A stretch of DNA of 64,000 nucleotides from Endomychus coccineus. Its lineage: Eukaryota > Arthropoda > Insecta > Coleoptera > Endomychidae. Made by a program: the position numbers and the translations under genes. Location: NCBI GenBank assembly GCA_958510875.1, contig OY294068.1:19262297-19326296 (forward strand), given 5' to 3'. The notes beneath the pieces were generated by a model. That model saw nothing but the letters and a program-made list of their open reading frames with translations. It was not told where the DNA came from and searched no databases. Of the stretch, positions 23,395 to 33,289 are shown piece by piece (the first letter of the stretch is position 1; every line of letters starts with the position of its first letter).

Positions 23395-25090
23395 ATAAAC
23401 TTCAACCTACATGGAAATGTATATTACCATAGACCACTAAAACAATTGAATAAAATAGAAGTCTGTACATTGTTGATAGAAGGCAATTGATGGAAGCTTT
23501 CACCATCAGATGGCACTCTAGCTCAAAATAACTAAAATCTTTTCATTATTCGTTGCTGAAAGGTAATTAATAAGACATTTCACCGTTAGATGACACTTGA
23601 ACTTGAGTTAAATGTACATCGATTATTTAATATCAAAATTCCCAAAATAAATAAACCCCTCACCCAAAATATTTATTATCATTGTACATCTATATCAGTT
23701 AAGGAACACTACGTGTTCAGTAAATGTACAATTTCATTATACATAATAAATTTTAAAGACCAAGACAAGTATTAGAGCTTGTACGTATTCCAAAACACTT
23801 GTTTTCGAACACAATTAGATCTAATTTGCTCATAAACAACCTGTATAAAGACTTTGGAAATGATTGGAACGGATATTTTTCAAAGACTCATTGAGATAAT
23901 AATATTTAGTCATCAAAATATTGAAATAGAAATGGTTGTGGATTTTCTTAGGATTTCAGCAATTTAAACGAAGTATGTGTAACTTAAATCGATGATTATA
24001 TACAAAATAAATTAATTTCCCATGAAATAGTTATAAATACTTATTACATAATTGAATACCAACCGATTTCGTTTGAATATGTTGGAGTGTAGGACTTTTC
24101 TGATTAGTTTTTTATTACATTAATTCAAACAATATTGGTGACTGATATGTTTAATTTACTTAAGCGAGTTGATTTTAAGAAAGCAACATTCATTTATTTT
24201 TTGTTTTTCTATTATCTCGAACTATTCGAAACTGAATTTATGTTTAGTGATTCTCATGTTTTTTTTTTGATATTTATGACCTTTGATTCATTGCTAATCC
24301 GTAAGAAAACTCACAACTTACTTTATTGCTGCTATTAATATTTATACCTATGACGATTGATTTTCCCTGCTAGGAATTCAATACATATTGAGATTTGTTT
24401 GCTACTTTTTAATTCAGGTTGTACTTCCAATGCTTCATTACTGTTTTTATGTTTACATTGAGATATTTTATCCAATCAAGTTTTATTTAAATGCAAGTGA
24501 ACGAATTATACCTTGAACCAGACATATCCCCAAACAATTTGTTAGTTTCGAGACGTCGACATAGACTGGATTCTTTACAATGTCAAAGAGCTGTCCGAAA
24601 CATATAATGAAGTCAGAGGAATTATTTTGTTGAAAGGGAACACTATGAAAGTCTCTTGTAAGGAAGCAACATATTTAAGAAGTTCACCTGCTATTCAGTG
24701 AAGGGTGTTAGCTAGAAACTTTTTCCTTAGCATCAACCTGATCGTTCTTAGAAACTGGAGGATGAAGTAAAATGTAAAACTGACCAAGCATTTTCAAACT
24801 TTGATAATATTCTAAATTAATTCATTCTAAAATGTAGTAGATAGCTATTGAAATCTAAATTCACACCCTCTCCTTAACCTAGATGCACTGGATGTATACT
24901 TAAATATTTTAGCATTAAATTGGCAACAAACAAGATGTACACTAAATAATAATACTACCACCCGAATGTCACAATATGTATTAAATACTCAAATGCAGGG
25001 AAAATCAATACTCGCAGATATAATTATCAATAGCACCTTATTTAAAAAATTGCAAAATTCTTAGACAAAATGTTTGCGAATCTTGATAAA
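23395..25090. repeat. Second, more diverged copy of the 19.7-21.8 kb repeat
   Basis: It aligns with 19711-21660 in order and orientation, with several small deletions (for example the stretch after GAAAGTCTCT near 24650). It ends near 25087 at CGAATCTTGAT, after which the sequence is unrelated. No gene is evident. Confidence 0.8.
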
Positions 25091-26630
25091 TGTTTCAACT
25101 GTTTATCGCGCAAGTCGATCGAGAGTAGAGCTTGAGCTGAAACGCCTTCGAGGAGGCAGCCGGTAGGAAGTTACGCTCTCGTCCGAAGGACCAATGAATG
25201 TAGTGACGTTTCCATTTCATCTTACTAAAGATAATAAATGGAATGAAAGCAGGAAATGCTAAATAGGATATTACAGGATGCTGACAAGACCTGGAGACAG
25301 GGATGGATAAAAATCGAATATCTTGAAATATTTTTTTTTTCTCTGAAGAAGGTACTTTTATCTTCGATAGTCATTTTAATCAGCAAAATTGTCGTTACTG
25401 AACCCAAGACAACCTACGTTGAATGAGAAAGACTCATACTGAACTAGCCGTCGACACAAAATTAATTATTAGGCAGTCCTAAAGTGATATCTTCACTAAA
25501 CTCTCCTTCAAAATATTCACATTTTTAAAGAACTATCATTTTGCAAAATGCTGAATAATCCGGAAAAATTAGATAATTAACTGTGATTCATGGATCACTA
25601 ACTTCCTTCACTTGTAGGAATTGTAAATATATCGCAAATGATTAGAAACAGTAGGTAGTGAAAAGGAGAATTGGGAAAAATTTTGAGAGGCAACATATAG
25701 TGAAAATTTAATGTCTCTAGTGATTGGAATACATTTTTTGTTTGCGTATTTGAGTGAAAAAAAGAAGCATTCCACAGGAATTAATCTTCATTACCATTGA
25801 AGATCTATTGGAAAATAACAATGTTTGTCTCTTTGTCATTCAATAACAAATTTTATTCTCAATGCTATAGAATTATGACCAATATCAGTTTTGCTAGGAG
25901 AAATATTTAGAATTACCTACAAATCTAAATTTTCAATTCAAAATTTAAACATCCGCTGTCTTATTAGTGGCTATGTGAATGATATAGCTTGTTGGACGGG
26001 TTCTTTAAGTCAATTAAAATGTTTTTAAATTTTATTGATGATTTGTACTCCGTTGTTCAGTCCACTCTAATAATTGTATTTTCCACATTTAGCTGTCATA
26101 GATAGAACAAATATCTGTAGGTAGTCATATGTATTCAATTCTATGGTGTGTCTTTTCCGATAATTGAAAATTTTTAATTCTTATTCTTCAGAAAATCAAC
26201 GAAGTCGGAAAAGTAAATTGCATTTAGTCAAGCTATTTTTAAAATTGTTAAACAAAGTCCTAGAGCACCATAGTATATTTTTCGTCTAATTTTAAGCAAA
26301 ACTTTGAAAAAATCCAATCAATCTATCTAGATGTCCATAACGAAATTTGACCCCACGATAGCTCATAAACGGAAAGTCCTATCATATTAAAATTTTGACA
26401 AAAAATCGTTTGCTGTTCGGTAACGAACCCTATTGTTATTGTTTTTCAGGGAAATCGTGTAATTAACACATTAGTTTCCAATTACATTGAATCGATTCAA
26501 AACTTTTACAGTAAATTCAAGTTAATTTGAAACTACTTTCATCCAAATTTTAACAATTCGTTCAACAACAACAACAACAAAAACAATTATTGAAGTATAA
26601 TTAAATTTACATCGTACTTTAACAAGGTTA
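25091..26630. other. Nothing recognised
   Basis: AT-rich, with a GC-richer patch at 25105-25200. A CAACAACAACAACAAC microsatellite sits near 26563. A 128-codon minus-strand frame at 26908-26522 overlaps this and the SINE head below and shows no known motif. Confidence 0.4.
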
Positions 26631-26632
26631 CA

Positions 26633-26710
26633 AATAGCGCTGTAGTGTAGAGGGAAGGATGCCTGGCTCCTACTTAGTACACTCCGTTTCGATTCCCATA
26701 GACGGAAAAT
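26633..26710 (+). mobile_element. tRNA-derived SINE head
   Basis: GCGCTGTAGTGTAGAGGG resembles an A box, and CGTTTCGATTCCC resembles a B box about 45 bases downstream, the layout of an internal polymerase III promoter. The ends do not pair as a tRNA acceptor stem, so a SINE is more likely than a working tRNA gene. Confidence 0.5.
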
Positions 26711-26904
26711 TTGTTTTTGTACATTTTTTTTAGAAACATTATTAATTTGATATTTAGTTGTGTGAAGATAATGGAATAAATAATTTATTTCATTAACTTT
26801 ATTCAAATGCGAACAGTATCTTATAGAATGTGAAACAATTATATAAAAATCAGTAGCTAAATCAAATGATTTGCGAAGAGTAACTTTGCCATGAACACAA
26901 TGTT

Positions 26905-27330
26905 GCATATATTTCTGGTGTTACTTTTCGAACTATCGCTGACCGTTGATTCCTGTAGTAACTTTTTGTTATATTACCACAGATTGCTCAATAGGGTTAA
27001 GTATAGATTGGTAAAGGGGCAGACAAAGGACTCGATATTCATATCTTTCAGCTGACATCAACTAGTTGTAGCTAATTCATTTTTATCAAGCTCAACAACT
27101 GTGGCAATAATGTGTTATCGTAACGTAAAGTATATTTCTTCCTTAACCATTCTTGTATATCACATTACTTGTAGACGGGCTGTTAATTTTATTAAGTACT
27201 GTAATAACTAGCATTATCCATAATGACTGCTAAGGGTTCTTCTAAATTCACTTAAAGTGAAATTCAAACCAATTCAAGGAGTGGAATAAAACCTACTGCA
27301 CTAGTATACCTACAATCAGCATATTTCACG
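26905..27330 (+). repeat. Dispersed repeat holding an empty hAT target site
   Basis: It matches 57045-57325 plus 59184-59235 in the same orientation (for example TATTTCTGGTGTT, AATAACTAGCATT and AAATTCAAACCAAT). The GTTCTTCT at 27236-27243 corresponds exactly to the 8-bp target that is duplicated around the hAT element at 57326-59183. The nature of the repeat itself is unknown. Confidence 0.75.
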
Positions 27331-27540
27331 TTCAAGTTTTTCTTGTTGTACTTATAACTCATTGTATGTCCCTGCAGGTACCTACATATCGAAAATAATA
27401 ACACTTCGAATTGTACTCTGTTTAAAATCATCTACGTTTAGAACCACTTGGCCCGTTGGCATTTTCGTCTTGAATTGCGATTTTATTGACTGTTGAGACA
27501 CTCAATTGTAAAGATGCAGGTACTCGGTCTCGAATGGCAT

Positions 27541-29178
27541 CAGTGGCGGCTCCTCGAAGGAGGCTAAGGAGGCTCAGCCTCCTCACCAATTTATCTTAAT
27601 GATCATTCTCAATTTTATTTCCTGTTTCTCTGATAATTCTTTAAATTTTAGAATTAATTCCCCGTTCTCAGTAGTTATTTTTAATCTGGCAACAGTGGCC
27701 AGAGGCTAGATTCTCTATATATCTCAAACGCTAAATACGTGTGGTCAACACAGTTGCCGTTTTCCAAGCAGTTCAATTTCCAGATAGGGTAAAAGAGCGA
27801 ATATGGCAACACCCTATGTAGGCTAGCTTCTCGTACGGAATCGTCGGTAGAATGAAATACGATTACTTGCTACCGCCCTTCCGCTAGAAGAATGCGACAC
27901 GTGTCGTGTTCCGTTAGTTCTTGTTTTTGTACCGCGAGGCGAAGTAAGGTTAAGTAGTTAAGTTATAATTTATCTAATCGGTGAACGTTAAAATGATGAG
28001 TGACTTAGTTGCTGGGTTCTTAGAAAATCCATTTAGTGGATTAACATATGATAGAAAAGTGTTTTGTTAAAAATAAACGACCTTTACCGGATTTGAAAGG
28101 ATTAGTGGTGACGATGACAGGTATTTTTCAAAATCGAAATACACAATAAATTATATTGCTTGCTTTTTACATCTGATACAACTTCATGTTGAGGGCACTC
28201 GGGTTATGATGATCTGAAAAATTTAGCTAGTGGTATAGACAGACATGAAAAATCGCAGTAACATATTACATCGAGTATTAAGTTTAAATTAACCGGTAAA
28301 CAGAATATTGTTAAAGGAGGAAAACATATGATTTGGTAGACAAGAAACTACATTATAAACAACTTTTTTTATGAAATTTTAGATACTATTAAAGGTCAAA
28401 TTGAGATTTGATTTTCCGATTTACATGAATTGAAGTTTTTCGACTTGACGAATAGAAGAGATTTTTCGAATCTTTTTCAGAAGAGTTTCCCAATACACTT
28501 TTAGATAACTTAGTTCTAAAATATAGATTTTTTGATAAAATAGCACTGCACAATGAATTATGGGTTATATACCTACTCGGATAAAGATAGTTTAGGCCAG
28601 TACGACATTCACGCCGATATGATAAAATATATGATAGACAATGATTTGCAACAAGTTTTACCTCAGTTTTATAAACTACTTTGTTTGACAGTCACCATCC
28701 CTGTCACGTCGGCATCGGTGGAGAGATCATTTTCTACTCTCAAACAAATTAAAACTTACATGCCAAATACAATGAGCCAAAATCGTTTATACAATGTTAG
28801 TTTGATATCTATTGAAAAAGATTTAGTAAAACACTTAAAACAAAATGATACATTTTATGATAATATTATTGATCATTTTTCGCAAACTAAAGACCGTAGA
28901 ATTCCGTTAATATATAAAAAAAGTTAATTAAAATAATAAAAAAAAACAAAATATGAAAAATTTCAAAAAAAAAATAAAAAATATCAAAAATCCAAAGAAA
29001 AAAAAACGAACCAAAAAATGTTTTGCCAAGAGAAACTTGCTTGGCAACAATTAATTTTGTCACTGAAGTAGCTGGTACGGTCGCTGTGCAAAGGTTAAAA
29101 GGCTGTGAATAGAGTATATTTTTACAAGAACGTTTTATGTCCAGCCTCCTCTCTTAAAAAGTTCACGAGCCGCCACTG
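27541..29178 (+). mobile_element. hAT transposon copy 1 (decayed)
   Basis: The ends are CAGTGGCGGCTC and GAGCCGCCACTG, a good terminal inverted repeat. AATGGCAT lies on both sides (27533-27540 and 29179-29186), a perfect 8-bp target duplication of the hAT type. Inside are remnants of a transposase on the plus strand. The N-terminal zinc-finger region near 28050 is broken by many stops, and the C-terminal dimerisation domain is still open. At 1,638 bases it is shorter than autonomous hAT elements, so it is a deletion derivative. Confidence 0.95.
28553..28927 (+). pseudogene. hAT transposase C-terminal dimerisation domain
   Basis: An open frame of 124 codons contains TIPVTSASVERSFSTLKQIK and NRLYNVSLISIEKDL, the hATC dimerisation signature of zinc-finger MYM/TTF-type hAT transposases. 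It lacks the catalytic domain and any 5' part in frame. Its closest relative in the window is the minus-strand frame at 57535-57918, which differs at a few residues. Confidence 0.9.
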
Positions 29179-29189
29179 AATGGCATCGA

Positions 29190-29540
29190 TAGCAATATAA
29201 GGCCCCCATTTCCAAGCTACTTTTCAAACTAATTAATTGTTGACGGAACCATTTGTTGCACAATAGATAGTAGTGGCTTTGACGTTTTCGCAGTTTATGC
29301 ACACGATGTACATGTTAGGTATAGTCCTCAGAAGAACTGTTATTGCACATCTGGAGTTACAATCTATTAAAATTAAGAGTTACGAAAACTAATATATGAA
29401 CTGTCAAGTCAAGTGAATAAAACAGAGAAATACTCTAAATATCTGGCACCGTGGAGTCGAATATTTAAGGTTTGACGAGGATAATAAATTGTTCAAATGA
29501 ATTAATAATTATGACGCCATTTCTTTCACTCAGACGACAG
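29190..29540. other. Nothing recognised
   Basis: Spacer between the hAT element and a decayed PLE terminal repeat. No feature seen. Confidence 0.4.
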
Positions 29541-29544
29541 CCTA

Positions 29545-30075
29545 TATATATATTATATATACGTTCTCTGGAAATAGATCACATTAACACTTATGCTTTA
29601 TATTTTCGTCTTTACGTAAGTTTCGGTTTCACGACCATCATCAGAAGACTTATTATGTCCAAAACGGGATTTCTTAAAACTAATTGTATTAGTACAGAGC
29701 GTCGCTATCGCGCCAATTTCAATTAAAAATCGAAATTATACCACATCAATGTTTCAAGTATAAAATATATGAAGAATCCACTATTTAGTAATACTCTCAT
29801 AATATACAAATACATGTTAGTGTAGTCTCTTTACGACTAAAGACAAAACTATTACGTTAAGTATCTACGTTCGAACCAGATTAATGAGGTAATAGAAAAA
29901 GGTTGTGTCAGACCTTATTGGAACATTACTTTTGAGCATTCTTTCTAAAATATACTTTTAACATTATAAAGACGCATGAGTTTTAATTAATTCAGTTAGT
30001 ATAAATTTGACTCAATGTCTGAATATCTGTCCTATGATTTACAGATTTGGAGTTACGTTTTATGTGAATATCTAT
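29545..30075. mobile_element. Old solo PLE 1-type terminal repeat
   Basis: It aligns along its whole length with 52080-52660: AAATAGATCACATTAACACT, a hammerhead-like region, AATCCACTATT, GTCAGACCTTATTGGAACAT and TCCTATGATTTACAGATTTG. It is heavily substituted, so it is much older than the copies at 52-56 kb. It runs a little past the stop codon of the element's gene into its 3' end. Confidence 0.8.
29608..29649 (-). ncRNA. Degenerate hammerhead-like motif
   Basis: CUGAUGA and GAAAC are kept on the minus strand, but stem II (GGUC/AACC) and stem III (ACU/CGU) each carry a mismatch. Stem I GUCUU/AAGAC is intact. Confidence 0.4.
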
Positions 30076-30079
30076 ATAC

Positions 30080-30680
30080 GGGGTGTCCCAGGATTTAGTA
30101 GCAGAACTTTAACAGTCGATAGAAAATTTGATTTTGAGAAAAAAGTTCCTATTAACATATATGCACAGACGCTTAATTTTTGAGATACGTTGAATTGTAT
30201 AAAAAATGTCTTAATTTTGTTCATATCTCCGAAGATAATTAAAGTGTCTCAATGAAATTTGGTACAGTGGATACGTAGACAGGTTACCACATTTGAACAT
30301 ACTTTGAGATCGGTATTACTTCCAGTGGCGTAGATATAGGTATTTAATAACAATAAATTGACCAGAAAAGTTTTCTCACCCTGTAAAGGTTTTTAAATCG
30401 AAACAAATACTCTTGATATTTCTTTGTACTTGGCACCGTTTCACGACAAATTTAATTTTTGTGATTAATTACCACCACCATGAAAATTGGTTGAAAATTG
30501 TAAAAAGGTATTCATTGAAGTTGGAAGATCTATTGTACGACGTTGTGAACTATGTACACGAAAAAATGGGAATCTTTTTGAACAATTTCTTCAAAATTGA
30601 TACATAAAATTTAGAAAATGGTGTCTTATTAACTCTTGTTGGTGGACTTACTATGAATTAAAGTACATTGTAGTTATCTG
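30080..30680. other. Unclassified repeats
   Basis: The sequence starting GGGGTGTCCCAGGATTTAGT at 30079 looks like a dispersed insect repeat. CAGTGGCGTAGATATAGG at 30323 resembles the end of the hAT-type element at 41658. No gene is evident; a 64-codon frame at 30413 has no motif. Confidence 0.35.
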
Positions 30681-30682
30681 GC

Positions 30683-30774
30683 TTAATAGTCGCCGCGCCA
30701 GTAGCCGCCGCCACAATAGCCGCCCCCGTTGTAGCCGCCGCCCGCATGACAGAGCTTCGAATACTGTCCCCACC
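30683..30774 (-). CDS. Possible last exon of a glycine-rich peptide
   Basis: After an AG at 30775-30776 the minus strand is open for about 30 codons to a stop at 30683-30685. It reads WGQYSKLCHAGGGYNGGGYC and then GGGYWRGDY. Runs of GGGY with aromatic residues and a cysteine are typical of secreted glycine-rich or cuticle-type insect peptides. The local GC content is far above the surroundings, as expected for glycine codons. No upstream exon with a signal peptide could be identified, so this may be a gene fragment or chance GCC-repeat DNA. Confidence 0.3.
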
Positions 30775-30949
30775 CTCAAAGGGTAAGTTATTACTACAGT
30801 TGTCATTTAGTTACACGATGGTCTTTCTTTGCTTAAGTTGTTATTTATAAATACCCATAAACAGGTTGATTTTCGACAAATATGAGGAACATGGGGATAG
30901 GTTGGGCGTGATTTCTTGTATATAGATTTGTTCAAAGCAGACGCTGTTA

Positions 30950-32020
30950 AAATTAAATAAACCAAGTATAAACGGTATCGTTAAACGATATTTATTCCAG
31001 CAGCAATATGACTATAATCGGCAGAGAAAATATGCAATTTCAGGCAGAAAAAACAATGTATTATCTATTATTAACATATTCACATGGTTACTTCAAAATA
31101 ATACACGTTACATACTATCCAAATAGTATAGGTACTGAAGTAATATAATCGGACCCTGTTTTATGTTTACACTTGCCTATAAAATGTAATTCCAGTGAAT
31201 TTATTTTTATGAACGCTTTGCTTACTGCAACACTATACGCACTGCACATGAAGACATGTTATAATAGTTACAATTAAAAAATCAGTATGACTTGTTGTAT
31301 ATATTATTCAGTCTTCGTAAGGAGTATATAAAACGCTCGGTATGTCAGGCCGTAGCTAGTTCAAAAAATTGAATTTTCTGAGACCTTAACGTTCCGAAAT
31401 CATTATACGGGTTTACTATGCTGATAGCTACTTGATAGCTAAAAGGCCTTCAGTACTTTAACAATATTTTTAGTATATCACAGTGTGAACTATTGAATTG
31501 TATTATAAAATGTATTTTAAAGTTTAATAATAATAATAATCTTTATTTGAAAATAGGTAACCCTAATATACAATAACAATACATAAGTACATTAACATTT
31601 ATATTATAGGTATTATAAATAAATATAAAAAAATATTAATTAATTATGAAAAAAAATGTAGGTACAACTCCAATTTCACTTTGAAAATCAACACATGCAT
31701 ATACCATTGAAAATCACAACATTACAGTATAAATCAATATGAAAGGTATATCTAACGTTTTGGATCGATTCCAACAACTGGTTTTTTATTTGATTAATAA
31801 TGATGGACTAGATTTAACTATATTGTAGAATAGAACTTTATTAAATAAATAAATAGGAAACCCTAATATGCAAACATGATAAGCATCATAATTACAATTT
31901 TAGATTTTTGTACACTTTATAATTATAATTTAAGATCGCTAAAAAATTACAAACTTTAAAATTAAGTATAGTATTGCAAGTGCATTACAAACACATCTCG
32001 TGTTAGAAGTCAATAAATAA
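30950..32020. other. Repeat-rich spacer
   Basis: At 31321-31333 AGTATATAAAACG looks like a TATA box, followed about 25 bases later by GTCAGGC, but no gene follows. 31415-31480 (GATAGCTACTTGATAGCT) is a single arm of the foldback family at 14275-14780. Two AATAATAATCTTTATTTG / AATAGG(T/A)AACCCTAATATNCAA stretches at 31527-31575 and 31840-31880 look like LINE/SINE tails on the minus strand. Confidence 0.35.
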
Positions 32021-32026
32021 AGTTTT

Positions 32027-32632
32027 GGTTCACCAGGTTGAATAGCGACAACACGTCTATTAGTCCCAGACAACTGTTTTGCTCTTATCATGAGATTGTC
32101 AGTGAACGATCCAGCTTATGAAGTCACTGAATAACCATATCTGTCAGTGATATAACTAACACCTTCGAAAATGCTTGGCTAATCTAGCTGTTCCAACACC
32201 ATCTGCCGGAAAGCAGATATCTTACTGAGAATGTAATTCACAATGCCACTCATTGATAATACAGTTCTCGCTATTAAAAGAATCGACGGGGAAACAGTTG
32301 AAATAATACCGCTCGTTTGTTTCGGAGCCATCACTTTGCGGTAGTATTTCCCCGTCGATTCTTTGAATGGCGAGAACTATATTATCAATGCGTAGCATTG
32401 TACATTACACTCAGATGAAAATTTAATGTGAGGAATTACTTTCTCAGTGGGACATCTGCTTTGAGGCAGATGGTGTTGGAACACCTAGAATCGCAAACAT
32501 TTTCGAAGGTGGTACCGGAGATGGTTGATCACTGATTTCATCGTCTACCTCGTTCCACTGACTAGATCATGAGAAGGGCGAAACAGCTGTCTGGGACTAA
32601 TCGACGTGTTCTCACTGTTCAACCAGCACCAC
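32027..32632. repeat. Long hairpin (arms about 280 bp, almost no loop)
   Basis: 32027-32318 and 32340-32632 are inverted copies of each other. Paired blocks include CCAACACCATCTGCC/GGCAGATGGTGTTGG, AAAGAATCGACGGGGAAA/TTTCCCCGTCGATTCTTT and TTAGTCCCAGACA/TGTCTGGGACTAA. The two arms almost meet. A transcript would fold into one long double-stranded stem. No coding sequence. Confidence 0.8.
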
Positions 32633-32639
32633 CAGGAGT

Positions 32640-33285
32640 CTTCCTCCAAGCTTTCACTCTTAAACCGTAAAAATAGAACTTTTCACCTAATCCGAATGTT
32701 TACAAACCTTGACGGTTGAAAAGTTCACGAACCTATTCTGTATGCAAAAGTTGGTAATGTCAAATTAGTTAACTATTTTATCGCTTTCCATACGGTAGAG
32801 CCTGTTTCGTCGCTTGAAGTAGCCCAAATGCAAACTCCAAAAATGGCGATAATTTTTGATAAATCAACCTTTATCATTATAATGTCACTATAAACAGAAA
32901 CAAGCACCCTTATTCACTAAATATAATGAGGACTTTTCAGACACCAAGTAGCCATTATCAGAGTAAAACTGATTGTTTCTTTTCACATTATTATAATGCA
33001 TCCACAGTGGGAATGGTATTAGATAACTTAGGTAAGGAGAGAATTGAAAAACACTGAGTTTTACAAAATATTCATGTATTTATAAAAATATACAATTAGA
33101 ACTTATATCTATAGTTGATTTCAGGTTGAATCAATACCATTAATATCATGTTTGTACATTTATCTTTTCTAACCACAACCAATTTCATTAACACTTTCAT
33201 TATTACCAATAAATTCGAGATCGAAGTCTGAAGGGTTTGAAACAGTGATAACTTGTGTTCAATTTCGATCTTTCCAACTTTTTTT
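32640..33285. other. Nothing coding; one foldback arm
   Basis: 32925-32975 (ACCAAGTAGCCATTATCAGA) is the second single arm of the 14.3-kb foldback family, facing the one at 31415. The rest is AT-rich without features. Confidence 0.4.
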
Positions 33286-33289
33286 TAAC

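Larger units (their letters stand above)
23120..23400. mobile_element. Palindromic pair of PLE 1 pLTR ends
   Basis: Two inverted copies of the PLE 1 terminal repeat meet near 23236 (ACTTCAATCAAAGTTAAATT). Each carries TTCTCGGGAAATAGG (or its reverse complement) and a hammerhead-like motif. No coding part lies between them, so this is a head-to-head remnant of the inverted tail typical of these elements. Confidence 0.85.

Noticed and set aside
26633..26710. tRNA gene
   Set aside because: A- and B-box-like sequences are present, but the 5' and 3' ends do not form an acceptor stem. A SINE head fits better.
31321..31345. TATA-box promoter
   Set aside because: AGTATATAAAACG looks like a TATA box, but no gene, signal peptide or long frame follows on the plus strand. 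In such AT-rich DNA it may be chance.
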